Shown piece after piece: positions 1-9,276 of a stretch of 64,000 nucleotides of DNA; the stretch's first letter is position 1, and every line of letters starts with the position of its first letter. Location of the stretch: the NCBI RefSeq assembly GCF_014206975.1, contig NZ_JACHOU010000013.1:1-64000 (forward strand), written 5' to 3'. The notes beneath the pieces were generated by a model. It made no database searches. It saw nothing but the letters and a program-made list of their open reading frames with translations, and was not told where the DNA came from. Source of the DNA: Aminobacter aganoensis (GTDB lineage: Bacteria > Pseudomonadota > Alphaproteobacteria > Rhizobiales > Rhizobiaceae). Both the position numbers and the translations under genes were made by a program.

Positions 1-140
1 AACTCGGCCGAGATCTTGGCCTTGTCGTGGCCGTAGGGCAGCAGGTGCTCGGTCGGAATGCCGATCTTGGCGCCGATCTCCTGGATCTGTTTCTTCTTGG
101 CGCCACGCGCGATCTCGATGTCGGTCTTAAATTCGGCCAT
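1..140 (-). CDS. fhs: Formate-tetrahydrofolate ligase, N-terminal fragment
   Basis: Only the first 46 codons are inside the window; the rest lies to the left. The readable N-terminus ([19 protein letters not shown], then [17 protein letters not shown]) matches the start of formate-tetrahydrofolate ligases, which interconvert formate + THF + ATP and 10-formyl-THF. It lies directly downstream of folD on the same strand, 55 bases after the folD stop, so the two are probably co-transcribed. Next to TMA-oxidation genes it would yield ATP and formate from methyl-derived C1 units; that pathway role is inferred. Confidence 0.85.
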   Translation of the reverse strand, partial: MAEFKTDIEIARGAKKKQIQEIGAKIGIPTEHLLPYGHDKAKISAE

Positions 141-195
141 GACTCTTTTCCCTTGAGTTTGGTTCGATTTCGACGGAGCCGGTCAGGCTCCCGGA

Positions 196-1089
196 TTAAA
201 AACGAGGTGCTGCCTGGCCTGCCGCCCGGAATGCCGAGACGACGGTGTTGGCCATCAGAAGTGCGATTGTCATCGGGCCGACGCCGCCGGGCACCGGCGT
301 GATGGCGCCGGCCTGTTCGGCTGCACCCGCATAGTCGACATCGCCGACCAGCTTCGACTTGCCGTTGGCGCCGCCGTCGAGACGGTTGATGCCGACGTCG
401 ATGACGGTGGCACCCGGCTTGACCCAGTCGCCCTTGATCATCTCGGGGCGGCCGACTGCGGCAACCAGGATGTCGGCGCTGCGGCACAGTGCGGGCAGGT
501 CCTTGGTCCGGCTGTGGGCAACGGTGACGGTGGCGTTGGCGTTGAGCAGGAGATTGGCCATCGGCTTGCCGACGATGTTGGAGCGTCCGACCACCACCGC
601 GTTGAGGCCCGACAGGTCGCGGCCGAGCGCGCGCTCGATCAAAAGCATCGAGCCTGCCGGCGTGCAGGGCACGAAGGCGGTGTCGAGCTCACCGGTGCCG
701 AGCTTGCCGACATTGGTGAAATGGAAGCCGTCGACATCCTTGTCGGCGGCGATCGTCTGGATGATCTTGCCGGCATCGATGTGGTCCGGCAGCGGCAGCT
801 GCACGAGGATGCCGTGGATCGCCGGATCGGCGTTGAGTTTTTCGACCAGCGCCACGAGATCCGATTCGGAGGTGTCGGACGACAGCGCATGTTCGATCGA
901 GTGGAAGCCGCACTCCTTGGCCTTCTTGCCCTTGGAGGCGACATAGACCTGGCTTGCCGGATCGTGGCCGACGATGACCACCGCGATGCCGGGCACGACG
1001 CCGGTCTTTGCGATGAGCTGCTCGGCCGCTACCCGGACCTTCGCCACCACATCGGCCGCCACTGCCTTGCCGTCGATTACCGTCGTCAT
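196..1089 (-). CDS. folD: Bifunctional methylene-THF dehydrogenase / methenyl-THF cyclohydrolase
   Basis: A 297-residue protein of normal FolD length. It shows [13 protein letters not shown] with the catalytic lysine region, [10 protein letters not shown], the NADP-binding [11 protein letters not shown], and C-terminal [10 protein letters not shown]. It converts 5,10-methylene-THF to 10-formyl-THF in the cytosol. I chose the ATG at 1089 ([15 protein letters not shown]) because family similarity begins there and GGAGGA lies upstream; the longer reading frame has no family match. Cytosolic C1 oxidation with fhs fits the tmm/tdm genes nearby, although folD is also a housekeeping gene. Confidence 0.95.
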   Translation of the reverse strand: MTTVIDGKAVAADVVAKVRVAAEQLIAKTGVVPGIAVVIVGHDPASQVYVASKGKKAKECGFHSIEHALSSDTSESDLVALVEKLNADPAIHGILVQLPLPDHIDAGKIIQTIAADKDVDGFHFTNVGKLGTGELDTAFVPCTPAGSMLLIERALGRDLSGLNAVVVGRSNIVGKPMANLLLNANATVTVAHSRTKDLPALCRSADILVAAVGRPEMIKGDWVKPGATVIDVGINRLDGGANGKSKLVGDVDYAGAAEQAGAITPVPGGVGPMTIALLMANTVVSAFRAAGQAAPRF

Positions 1090-1324
1090 GCTATGCCATT
1101 CCTCCCAGGCGAACGCGTCGGAACCCACGGCAGGTGCCGTCGATTCGCAGCCCCGGATACCCGATCCGGACAGCTTTTGCGCTGAATTTTCCCGTCTGAA
1201 TCTATAACAGGCGAGAGCCGTGAAAGTCAACCGTAATGCAAGAATCTTTCATGGAAAGAAATATTGGCCCAGTGCTTTTTCCTGCCATGGCCATGGGGTG
1301 AGCCCTGGGGCATCCCCAAAGGAA

Positions 1325-1346
1325 AAGGCCGGCTTGCGCCGGCCTT
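1325..1346 (-). terminator. Rho-independent terminator for the APC permease
   Basis: A 7-bp GC stem (GGCCGGC/GCCGGCC, loop TTGC) is followed on the minus strand by TTTTCCTTT. It sits 25 bases after the permease stop at 1371 and before folD. Confidence 0.75.
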
Positions 1347-1370
1347 GACCCTAGTGACGAGATGTCTCCG

Positions 1371-3080
1371 TCAGATGACGAAGAACCAGTTGGCGAGCAG
1401 CACCACCGCCACGCCTGCGGCGAGTGTCAGGTAGGGCAGGATGCCCGCCTTGCGGTTCTTCAGGTCTTCCTGGGTGATGCCGAGGTCGTCGAGCATGTGC
1501 GCCGGGAACTTGCCGCCGTCCTGGATGTAGTGGCGGTAGCAGAACACCGGGATGATCAGCGCCGCGGCGATGAATCCGGCATACAGCGCCCAGGGGTTCC
1601 AGACCTTGGCGCCGGCGCCCATGAACATCGCATTGACGTAGGACAGCAGCGCGCCGACCGCGATCAGGATCGTCGGGGCCTTCCACGGACGATGGATGTG
1701 GCCGTTGTCGATGCGGTGGATCCAGCCCGAGTTCAGGTTGAGGAAGTTGAAGATGATGTAGCCGCAGTTCGACACCGACAGCACGAAGAAGAAGCTGGTG
1801 GCGTCGGCGGCGGCGACGGCGAGCAGGAACACGTTGAAGATCAGGTCGGTCCACATGGCACGGGTCGGTGCGCCGTGGCTGTTGACGTGGCTGAGGAACT
1901 TGGGCAGCCAGCCGTCGACCGAGCCCTGGTAGAGGGTGCGCGACGAACCGGCCATCGCCGTCATGATCGACAGCATCAGTGCCATGATCATCAGCATCAC
2001 CATGATCGAGGTGACGAAGCCGGCGCCGCCGACCATGCGTGCCATGGCCTCGGCAACGCCCGAGCCGTCGACGATCGGCGTCGCCAGCATGCCGTTGAGG
2101 CCGAGCACGCCCTGGAAGGTGAACGGCACCAGCGTGTACAGCGCCAGGCAGAGCAGGCCGGAATAGAAGATCGCCCGCACCGTGTCGCGGCCGGGGTTCT
2201 TGAACTCCGAGGTGTAGCAGATGGCCGTCTCGAAGGCGTAGGCCGACCATGCGGCGATGAACATGCCGCCGAAGGCCAGGGTCCAGCCGGCGACGTTCCA
2301 CGTGCCGGGCTCAGGCGAGTAGGCGGCGGCGAGCGGAACCAGCGGCGAATAGTTGTCCCAGTTGATCTGGCCGGTGATGATCGGGACGATGCCGACGATC
2401 AGCATCGGCACGATGACGATCAGGCCGATGTATTTCTGCACGTTGGCGGTGCCGAGGATGCCGCGGTGCTGGATGGCGAAGGTGATCAGCATCAGGATGA
2501 CGCCGATGAAGAACACCGAGTTGAGCGAGAAGCTGACCGGCCCGAGCGTGCCGTGATAGAGCGTCCAGGTGCGGATCGCGGGGGTCGCTGCCGCAGTCAG
2601 GGCGGCGACTGCGTCGGCAGCGCTCGTGCCGACATTGGCTGCCATGTACTGCAGCACCTCGGGCGAGGTCTCGGTGAAGCCGGGGATCGGCGCCAGCGCG
2701 TTGAGGATGTAGGCCGCCGCGATCGAGCAGCCCAGCGACAGCACCGGCGTCCAGGCGAGCCAGTTGCACCACACCGACAGCGGCGCGATGAATTTCGAAT
2801 AGCGCAGCCATGCGGTCGCGCCATAGACCGAGGCGCCGCCCGACTTGGACGGGAACAGCCCGGCAATCTCGGCATAGGTGAAGGACTGGATCAGGCCGAG
2901 GATGATCGACGCGGTCCAGATCAGGAAGGCGATGTTGCCGGTGGTGCCGGCGATGCCGCCGATCGAGAACAGAACCAGCGCCGGCACGCCGCTGGCCACC
3001 CAGAAGGCGCCGCGCCAGTCGATCGTTCGTTGAAGCTGGCCGTCTCCGGCGTCGCTGTGACTTGCTGTCGTTGTGCTCAT
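1371..3080 (-). CDS. APC-superfamily amino acid/amine permease (copy 1)
   Basis: A 569-residue polytopic inner-membrane protein with about 12-14 hydrophobic segments. It belongs to the amino acid-polyamine-organocation type; an early glycine-rich stretch (FSIGGIAGTTGNIAF) and SFTYAEIAGLFPSKSGGASV are typical of the first helices. It is highly similar along its whole length to the next gene and has identical length. The substrate cannot be read from sequence. Its place between folD and the TMA genes suggests methylated amines or a derived amino acid. It ends with a hydrophobic C-terminus (ANWFFVI) just before the stop. The start ATG at 3080 is preceded by GGGGAAC. Confidence 0.85.
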   Translation of the reverse strand: MSTTTASHSDAGDGQLQRTIDWRGAFWVASGVPALVLFSIGGIAGTTGNIAFLIWTASIILGLIQSFTYAEIAGLFPSKSGGASVYGATAWLRYSKFIAPLSVWCNWLAWTPVLSLGCSIAAAYILNALAPIPGFTETSPEVLQYMAANVGTSAADAVAALTAAATPAIRTWTLYHGTLGPVSFSLNSVFFIGVILMLITFAIQHRGILGTANVQKYIGLIVIVPMLIVGIVPIITGQINWDNYSPLVPLAAAYSPEPGTWNVAGWTLAFGGMFIAAWSAYAFETAICYTSEFKNPGRDTVRAIFYSGLLCLALYTLVPFTFQGVLGLNGMLATPIVDGSGVAEAMARMVGGAGFVTSIMVMLMIMALMLSIMTAMAGSSRTLYQGSVDGWLPKFLSHVNSHGAPTRAMWTDLIFNVFLLAVAAADATSFFFVLSVSNCGYIIFNFLNLNSGWIHRIDNGHIHRPWKAPTILIAVGALLSYVNAMFMGAGAKVWNPWALYAGFIAAALIIPVFCYRHYIQDGGKFPAHMLDDLGITQEDLKNRKAGILPYLTLAAGVAVVLLANWFFVI

Positions 3081-3160
3081 TTTCGTTCCCCGTCTTGTTC
3101 AAAAAGGCCCCGCGCCTCCCAGCGCGGGACCGTGCCTGTATTGTTGTTGGGTTCGGCGTG

Positions 3161-4870
3161 TCAGAGCACGAAGAACCAGTTGGCGATCAGGACCACCGCG
3201 AGGCCGAGGATCAGCGTCGCGTAGGGCAGGATGCCGGCCTTTCTCTTGCGCAGGTCGGCCTCATGCATGCCGAGGTCGTCGAGCATGTGCGCCGGGAACT
3301 TGCCGCCGTCCTGGACGTAGTGGCGGTAGCAGAACACCGGGATGATCAGCGCGACCGTGAACAGGCCTGCCCACAGGGCCATCGGGTTCCAAACCTTGGC
3401 GCCGGCGCCCATGAATGCGGCGTTGACGAAGGCGAAGATGGTGCCCAGGCCGAGCAGCCAGGTCGGCGCCTTCCACGGACGCTTGATGTGCCCGTTGTCG
3501 ATGCGGTGGATCCAGCCGGCGTTGAGGTTGAGGAAGTTGAAGATGATGTAGCCGCAGTTGGCGACGGCGAGGATGAAGAAGAAGCTCGTCGCGTCGGTTG
3601 CAGCGATCGCCAGCAGGAAGAGGTTGAAGATCAGGTCGGTCCACATCGCGCGCGTCGGCGCGCCATGCTCGTTGACGTGGCTGAGGTACTTGGGCAGCCA
3701 GCCGTCGACCGAGCCCTGGTAGAGGGTGCGCGACGAACCGGCCATGGCGGTCATGATCGCGAGCAGCAGCGCCAGGATCATCAGCATGACCAGCAGCGTC
3801 TTCACCAGGCCACCGCCGCCGACCATGTTGGCCATGGCGTCAGCCACGCCCGAGCCGTCGACGATCGGGGTTGCCAGCATGCCGTTGATGCCGAGGACGC
3901 CCTGGAAGGTGAACGGAACCAGGATGTAGAGCAGCATGCACAGCAGGCCGGAGTAGAAGATAGCCTTGAACGTGTCGGTGGCCGGGTTTTTGAACTCGCG
4001 GGTGTAGCAGACCGCGGTTTCGAAGCCGTAGGTCGACCAGGCGGCGATGAACATGCCGCCGAGCGCCAGCGTCCAGCCGGCGGTGTTCCACGAGCCGGGT
4101 TCAGGCGCATAGGCCGCGGCCAGCGGTACCAGCGGCGAATAGTTGTCCCAGTTGATCTGGCCGGTGATGATCGGCACGACGCCGACGATCAGCAGCGGGA
4201 TGATGACCAGCATGCCGACGATCTTCTGCACGCTCGCGGTGCCGAGGATGCCGCGGTGCTGGATGGCGAAGGTCATCAGCATCAGCAGCGCGCCGATCCA
4301 GAAGGTGGCGTTGAGCGAGAAGCCGACCGGGCCCAGCGTGTGACTGTAGAGCGTCCAGGTGCGGATGCCGGGGGTGCCGGCAGCGGTGACGGCGGCGACC
4401 GCGTCAGCGGCGCTCGTGCCGACATTGGCGGCCAGATACTGCAGCACCTCGGGCGAGGTTTCGGTGAAGCCCGGGATCGGCGCCAGCGCGTTGAGGATGT
4501 AGGCGGCGGCGATGGTGCAGCCGAGCGACAGCACCGGCGTCCAGGCGAACCAGTTGCACCACACCGACAGCGGCGCGACGAACTTCGAATAGCGCAGCCA
4601 GGCAGTGGCGCCATAGACCGAGGCGCCGCCCGATTTGTTCGGAAACAGGCCGGCGATTTCAGCGTAGGTGAACGACTGGATGAAGCCCATCAGGATGGAC
4701 AACGTCCAGATCAGGAAGGCGATGTTGCCCGTCGTGCCGGCGATGCCGCCGATGGAAAACAGGACGAGCGGCGGCACGCCGCTGGCCACCCAGAAGGCGC
4801 CTCGCCAGTCGATTGTCCTGTGAAGTTGGCCGGCGGGTTCCGCCGGACTGATGTCCGTAACAGCGCTCAT
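3161..4870 (-). CDS. APC-superfamily amino acid/amine permease (copy 2)
   Basis: A second 569-residue permease, 80 bases upstream of copy 1 and transcribed the same way; the two are clearly a tandem duplication. Long identical runs (for example GATAWLRYSK, GFTETSPEVLQY, AMAGSSRTLYQGSVDGWLPK) alternate with scattered substitutions, concentrated at the N-terminus and in some transmembrane helices. Duplication with divergence suggests related but distinct substrates or dosage. It ends FVL just before its stop. Transcription probably starts in the 420-base gap upstream, which also precedes the divergent LuxR-type gene. Confidence 0.85.
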   Translation of the reverse strand: MSAVTDISPAEPAGQLHRTIDWRGAFWVASGVPPLVLFSIGGIAGTTGNIAFLIWTLSILMGFIQSFTYAEIAGLFPNKSGGASVYGATAWLRYSKFVAPLSVWCNWFAWTPVLSLGCTIAAAYILNALAPIPGFTETSPEVLQYLAANVGTSAADAVAAVTAAGTPGIRTWTLYSHTLGPVGFSLNATFWIGALLMLMTFAIQHRGILGTASVQKIVGMLVIIPLLIVGVVPIITGQINWDNYSPLVPLAAAYAPEPGSWNTAGWTLALGGMFIAAWSTYGFETAVCYTREFKNPATDTFKAIFYSGLLCMLLYILVPFTFQGVLGINGMLATPIVDGSGVADAMANMVGGGGLVKTLLVMLMILALLLAIMTAMAGSSRTLYQGSVDGWLPKYLSHVNEHGAPTRAMWTDLIFNLFLLAIAATDATSFFFILAVANCGYIIFNFLNLNAGWIHRIDNGHIKRPWKAPTWLLGLGTIFAFVNAAFMGAGAKVWNPMALWAGLFTVALIIPVFCYRHYVQDGGKFPAHMLDDLGMHEADLRKRKAGILPYATLILGLAVVLIANWFFVL

Positions 4871-5292
4871 TGTCTCAGTTCCCCATAGATTTGAGAATGC
4901 CCGTCGCCCACGCCGGAATTTCCTGGTTTCGTGGTGCGGCGTCAGTTTCCGCTAAGGCTTCTTTTTTTCCTCAAAGTGAAGTTTGTCCGATTTCGATGCG
5001 CCGTCAAGCCATTTTGTCGCAGTGCCGGTGGAAACTTCGATCCATGCTCCCCATGTCACAAGATTGGCCAATGCGGGCGCATCTTTCTGGCCGGGAAAGC
5101 CCCACCCGAAGGGGTGGTTTGCCGGTCTTTGGACCGTTCGCCGGTTATGAAGCCGGCACTGAGTCTATTTTGCCTAATATACTGGAATGAAAAAATCATT
5201 CATGATATGAATTGCAATCAAGGCCGAGATGGATCGACCTGACACAGGAGACGTCGGCAAGAGGTGGGCGCACGAACATAGGCGGGAGGAAC
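4871..5292. promoter_or_regulatory. Divergent intergenic region, permeases / LuxR-type regulator
   Basis: No gene seen in 422 bases. It lies between two divergent transcription units and must carry promoters for both. The part at about 5175-5215 is locally AT-rich and contains near-palindromic ATTCATGATATGAAT. No confident -35/-10 pair was identified. The right edge holds a strong ribosome-binding site (GGGAGGA, 5284-5290) for the next gene. Confidence 0.5.
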
Positions 5293-5991
5293 ATGAACGC
5301 CGAATGGAAAGGTCAGCGCCAGGGCATCGGGATTGAGGTGGTGCCAGTGGCAAGAGACAGCAAGTTCAAGATACTGATCGCCGAGCGAAACCCGCTTGTG
5401 GTTGCGGCGCTAGGCGACATGATTTCGCGCGACGGCCGCTTCGAACTCGTCGACAGCGTACCGACCGGCAAGGCCTTTCTCCAGGCGGCTTCCGAGGCCG
5501 ATCAATCGTTCGATCTCGCGGTGCTCGGCTGGAAGCTGTCCGACATGGACAGTGGCGAGGTGCTGGCCGAAATGCAGCGGCGCTCGCTGCATGCCCGGGT
5601 CGTGGTCTTTTCCAATGACCATGACATTTCGATCCTCAAGCAGTGCGTTCGCCTTGGTGTTCAGGGCTTCTGCTATCAGTTCGACGATCCGGCGATCCTG
5701 TTCGACACGCTGGTGGCGGTGGCGCATGGCCGCATCTGCATTCCCTATGTCGACGTGTCCAAGATCAACGACACGCCGCTGTCGCGCTTGACCGCGCGCG
5801 AGCGCGAGCTGCTGTCGGTTCTCGCCGATGGCTGGACCAATCTGCAGATCGCATCGCGCACCGGGATTTCGGAGAACACGGTCAAATACCACCTCAAGAA
5901 TCTCTACGACAAACTCGACGTCCGCAACCGGGCGATGGCGGTGGCGCTCTACGCCAGCGAGAAGAATCGCGGGCCGAGCGTGAACGCCTAG
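5293..5991 (+). CDS. LuxR-type regulator with degenerate receiver domain
   Basis: A 232-residue protein with an N-terminal receiver-like domain (about residues 25-145) and a C-terminal LuxR/GerE helix-turn-helix (about 165-225; LTARERELLSVLADG, then ISENTVKYHLKNLYDKL). The receiver lacks key residues. The acidic pair appears as AERN rather than ADDH/AEDD, and the phosphoacceptor position reads DLAVLGWKL, with Gly where Asp is expected. It is therefore probably not controlled by phosphorylation. The ATG at 5293 follows GGGAGGA by two bases plus context; longer frames lack family similarity. By position it is the likely regulator of the tmm/permease genes, which is inference. Confidence 0.85.
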   Translation: MNAEWKGQRQGIGIEVVPVARDSKFKILIAERNPLVVAALGDMISRDGRFELVDSVPTGKAFLQAASEADQSFDLAVLGWKLSDMDSGEVLAEMQRRSLHARVVVFSNDHDISILKQCVRLGVQGFCYQFDDPAILFDTLVAVAHGRICIPYVDVSKINDTPLSRLTARERELLSVLADGWTNLQIASRTGISENTVKYHLKNLYDKLDVRNRAMAVALYASEKNRGPSVNA

Positions 5992-6015
5992 CCGGACGGT
6001 TTTTCAGGGTTCAGA

Positions 6016-6049
6016 ACGGGTCGTGTCCTTCGGGGCCGGCCCGTTTTTT
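6016..6049 (+). terminator. Rho-independent terminator after the LuxR-type gene
   Basis: A GC-rich stem (ACGGG...CCCGT) closed by a TTCG loop is followed by TTTTTTG, 25 bases after the stop. Confidence 0.8.
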
Positions 6050-6361
6050 GTTTGACTATGCCTTGCGGCGGCCGGCGTCTGAAGACGCTGCTCCGCAGGC
6101 CGCTGCCTTGCTTCGCCCTTGCGACGAACTCAGGGCCACGGCTTCGCCGTTTCGCGAATTCTGGGTCGCCGCAGCTCCCGGCCGAGATTGGTTGTTCCTC
6201 GACCTCCTGAAGCGTGGGGAGCGTGGTTCGCAAAGCCAGCCGGTGACAGCGCCGAACCCGAAAGTTGCGGGGATCGAATTTCACCGTGAAGAAAGTCGCA
6301 GCGTGGGGACTCGTCGCCCGGTCCTCGCTTGGCCGTGGCCGCTGCGATGCCCCTGAAAGCA
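6050..6361. other. Non-coding spacer between convergent genes
   Basis: About 310 bases between two terminators. Frames here are open by GC bias, but none has a ribosome-binding site or recognisable protein. Nothing else is seen. Confidence 0.5.
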
Positions 6362-6391
6362 AAATGCCGCCCCGGTTAGGGGGCGGCATCG
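6362..6391 (-). terminator. Rho-independent terminator for tmm
   Basis: A ten-base stem (ATGCCGCCCC/GGGGCGGCAT) is followed on the minus strand by TTTTGC. It is placed about 40 bases beyond the tmm stop. Confidence 0.8.
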
Positions 6392-6429
6392 CATGTCTTC
6401 AGGCAAGCCGGTCCATCCGGACCGGAATG

Positions 6430-7797
6430 TTACTCTGCCGCGACGGGGGAGGCGGTGCGCAGATATGCTTCCAGCGAATCGTCGAGCGCGTCCCTCCACG
6501 GCGTGTGGTGTGCCGGGGCCATCGTGCCGGTGATGACCGACCGGTAGGAGTGGTTGCGGAACTCCATGATGCCCTTCTTCTTGTGTTCCTTCCACTCGAA
6601 GAATGCCGCGTTGGCACCGTCCACGTTGAAGCTCGGATAGTCGGTCTCGGCGATCAGTTCCTTGACGTATTCGCCCTGGTATTCGATCGCGTCGTGGGTG
6701 TCCTTGCCGGCATCCTCGCGGGTCACGCGATCCTCGACGTCGGCAACCATCGCCTGCTTGGTGGCAGGCAGCTTGATGCGGCCGAGGATGACGTCGCGTG
6801 TCCACCAGGCCTGCGCGTCGAACATGTTGAAGGTGAACCACTGGTCCTGCATGCCGATGTAGAACATCGCCGGATTGTGGACATAAGCGACGCCCTTGTA
6901 GAGGTCGGCGGTCGCCAGGCGGTTGGCGGTCCGGAGACGCAGGTCGTCGGGCAGGAACGGGAAGTGGTGCTTGTAGCCGGTGCACAGGATGATGGCGTCG
7001 ATGCGCTTGGTCGATCCGTCCTTGAAGGTGGCGGTGTTGACGTCGACCTTCTCCAGCAGTGGCTTCTCTTCCCAGTTTTCAGGCCATTTGAAGCCCATCG
7101 GCGCGGTGCGGTAGCTGTTGGTGATCGACTTGGCGCCATACTTCCAGCACTGCGAACCGATGTCTTCGGCCGAATAGCTGGTGCCGATGAGCAGGACGTC
7201 CTTGCCGGCGAACTCGCGGGCGTCGCGGAAGTCGTGGGCATGCAGGATGCGGCCGTTGAAGCGGTCGAAGCCGGGGAATTCGGGGACGTTCGGGGTCGAG
7301 AAGTGGCCCGAGGCGACGATGACGTTGTCGAATTCCTCGGAATAGCAGTGATCCTTGGGCAGGTCCTGCACGGTGACGGTGAACTTCTTGGTCTCTTCGT
7401 TCCAGGTCACCATGCGCACGGCGGTCTCGAAACGGATCCACTTGCGGACGCCGGCCTTGTTCACGCGGCCTTCGATGTAGTCGAACAGGACGGCGCGCGG
7501 CGGATAGGAGGCAATCTGCTTGCCGAAATGCTCTTCGAAGGAATAGTCGGCGAATTCAAGGCCCTCCTTGGGGCCGTTCGACCAGAGATAGCGGTACATC
7601 GAACCATGGACGGGCTCGCCATACTGGTCGAGGCCGGTGCGCCACGTGTAGTTCCACAGGCCGCCCCAGTTGGCCTGCTTCTCGAAGCAGACGATCTCGG
7701 GGATGTCGGCGCCCTTCTCCGCGGCCGACTGAAATGCCCTCAGCTGGGCCAGACCCGATGGTCCGGCGCCGATTACGGCGACACGCTTTGCTGTCAT
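6430..7797 (-). CDS. tmm: Trimethylamine monooxygenase (flavin-containing monooxygenase)
   Basis: A 455-residue class B FMO. It has the FAD-binding [14 protein letters not shown] at the N-terminus, the FMO signature [11 protein letters not shown] (FxGxxxHxxxF), the NADPH-binding [13 protein letters not shown], and [14 protein letters not shown]. The length and the [14 protein letters not shown] and [19 protein letters not shown] segments fit bacterial Tmm, which oxidises trimethylamine to its N-oxide with NADPH and O2 in the cytosol. The start at 7797 ([10 protein letters not shown]) has a perfect AAGGAGGAAACC leader. The tdm-like gene 2.5 kb away supports the substrate. A candidate operator lies 15 bases before the start codon. 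Confidence 0.9.
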   Translation of the reverse strand: MTAKRVAVIGAGPSGLAQLRAFQSAAEKGADIPEIVCFEKQANWGGLWNYTWRTGLDQYGEPVHGSMYRYLWSNGPKEGLEFADYSFEEHFGKQIASYPPRAVLFDYIEGRVNKAGVRKWIRFETAVRMVTWNEETKKFTVTVQDLPKDHCYSEEFDNVIVASGHFSTPNVPEFPGFDRFNGRILHAHDFRDAREFAGKDVLLIGTSYSAEDIGSQCWKYGAKSITNSYRTAPMGFKWPENWEEKPLLEKVDVNTATFKDGSTKRIDAIILCTGYKHHFPFLPDDLRLRTANRLATADLYKGVAYVHNPAMFYIGMQDQWFTFNMFDAQAWWTRDVILGRIKLPATKQAMVADVEDRVTREDAGKDTHDAIEYQGEYVKELIAETDYPSFNVDGANAAFFEWKEHKKKGIMEFRNHSYRSVITGTMAPAHHTPWRDALDDSLEAYLRTASPVAAE

Positions 7798-7811
7798 GGT
7801 TTCCTCCTTAT

Positions 7812-7854
7812 TTTGGTATAGACCAAATTTCGCTATTGGTTCCACTGGTCCAGT
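7812..7854. promoter_or_regulatory. Candidate operator before tmm
   Basis: TTTGGT-ATAG-ACCAAA (7812-7827) is a perfect six-base inverted repeat. The palindrome ACTGGTCCAGT follows at 7844-7854. A GGT/ACC dyad resembles sites bound by GntR/FadR-type repressors, and such a gene lies 1.5 kb away. Binding is inference. Confidence 0.5.
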
Positions 7855-7962
7855 GCATACTGACTGCCGTTATACCAATTTGTCAACGACGAGTTTCCTC
7901 TGAGGAAGAAAAATTTCGCCTCATGAGGATGAAGCTCCCAAGATTTGATGATACTTACAGCC

Positions 7963-9276
7963 ATGCAGAATTCCAGCTTTGCTCATCATCTTGCGGTATC
8001 CAGCCTCTTGCCCCGGCTGTCCGTCGGCATGCCGAACGCCGTGAATGTCGGGTTCCTGGCTCCGCTCAGCGGCCAGGCGGAGTCATGGGGCCTGCCCGGA
8101 CTGCACGGCTGCCGGATCTGGGAGGACTGGCTCAACAAGACCGGCGGCCTGCTGATCAACGGGCGGCGCTATCCGATCAAGATCGTCGAATTTGATTGCG
8201 ACTACGATGCCGGCCGGGCGGAGGAGGGCGCGCGCCATCTGATCGAACAGCATGACATCAAGCTGCTGATGATGCTGGGCGGAGATACGATTGCGCGGAT
8301 ACGGGAATATCTGACCCAGCGCAAAGTCCTGACCTCAACCCTGCTGCCCAGCGACCTGTCGCCGGACATGCCGTATCTGATCGCGCCCAGCGAGTTGCAT
8401 CCGATCTACAACGTGACCGGGGTCGACTGGCTGGCCAGGACCAGGCCGGAGCTTCGAACCGTTGCGATCTGCAGCCAGTCCGATGCGCTTGGTCTGCCCT
8501 CGCTGGCGACCTATCGCGCGGCCTTCAAGGCCGCCAATGTGGGGATCGTCAAGGAAATCCAGTACGATCCCCATGCGACCGACGCTGCCGGGATCGTGCA
8601 GCCGATGCTGGATTCGAACCCCGACATACTGTGCTGGTGCACCAGCTACACGCCGATGGTCCATGCCATGACCGAATACGCCCATGCACAGGGCTTCAAG
8701 GGGCAGATCATCTCCTGCACGCTGGACTATTACGACCAGCTCGTCGCCCGGACGTCCGCCGAATTCATGGAAGGCTTCGTCTTCCAGTTCCCCGACTTCG
8801 ACGATGAAAAGCTGACCGACAAGACCTTCTTCTTCAACCAGCCGAAGGGCTTCTTCGACGAGTACAACAACCGCTTCCCCGGCACCTGGACCGCGGTGAG
8901 CTGGGAATATGTCGCCATCCTGGACATCTGGCATGCGGCGGTTGAAAAGTGCAACAGCGTCAATCCGCTGCCTGTATTGGCGGCGATGAAGCAGCTTGGC
9001 CATGTCACCCACGCGTTCGGCCCGGCCCATTGGTGGGGCGAGAACATGTTCGGCATCGACAACGCGCTGGTCGGAGACTGGCCGGTGGTGACGCTGAAGA
9101 GCGGCAAGGCGAAGATTGCCGCCTTCGGTTCGATCCCGCGCTGGCTGAAGCGCCATGGCGGCCTGCTCAAGCAGGAAATGTCGGACCTGGGCCAACTCTG
9201 GGAGCAGCGCCTGCAATCGAGCGGCAGTGGAACCGCCTTGCAGGCACGGACACCCGAGTTAATCCTGCAGAAATAG
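7963..9276 (+). CDS. Periplasmic-binding-fold protein (leucine/amide-binding type)
   Basis: About 437 residues with the type I periplasmic-binding fold seen in branched-chain amino acid, urea and short-chain amide binding proteins. VNVGFLAPLSGQAESWG near the N-terminus and LGGDTIARIREYL are typical. No convincing signal peptide precedes the fold and no ABC permease or ATPase genes are adjacent, so it may be a cytosolic ligand sensor like AmiC instead of a transport component. The start is uncertain: ATGs at 7948, 7963 and 8029 are possible, none with a good ribosome-binding site. Its 3' end overlaps the convergent GntR gene by 18 bases. Ligand unknown; an amine or amide is plausible by context. 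Confidence 0.75.
   Translation: MQNSSFAHHLAVSSLLPRLSVGMPNAVNVGFLAPLSGQAESWGLPGLHGCRIWEDWLNKTGGLLINGRRYPIKIVEFDCDYDAGRAEEGARHLIEQHDIKLLMMLGGDTIARIREYLTQRKVLTSTLLPSDLSPDMPYLIAPSELHPIYNVTGVDWLARTRPELRTVAICSQSDALGLPSLATYRAAFKAANVGIVKEIQYDPHATDAAGIVQPMLDSNPDILCWCTSYTPMVHAMTEYAHAQGFKGQIISCTLDYYDQLVARTSAEFMEGFVFQFPDFDDEKLTDKTFFFNQPKGFFDEYNNRFPGTWTAVSWEYVAILDIWHAAVEKCNSVNPLPVLAAMKQLGHVTHAFGPAHWWGENMFGIDNALVGDWPVVTLKSGKAKIAAFGSIPRWLKRHGGLLKQEMSDLGQLWEQRLQSSGSGTALQARTPELILQK

Noticed and set aside
1362-4888. Two long plus-strand open frames (about 610-620 codons) opposite the permeases
   Set aside because: Arg/Asp/His-rich low-complexity products typical of antisense frames in GC-rich DNA; the minus strand has clear APC proteins.
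7963-9276. Calling this gene part of a TMA ABC transporter (TmoX-like)
   Set aside because: No permease or ATPase genes next to it, no clear signal peptide, and the fold is the leucine/amide-binding type.
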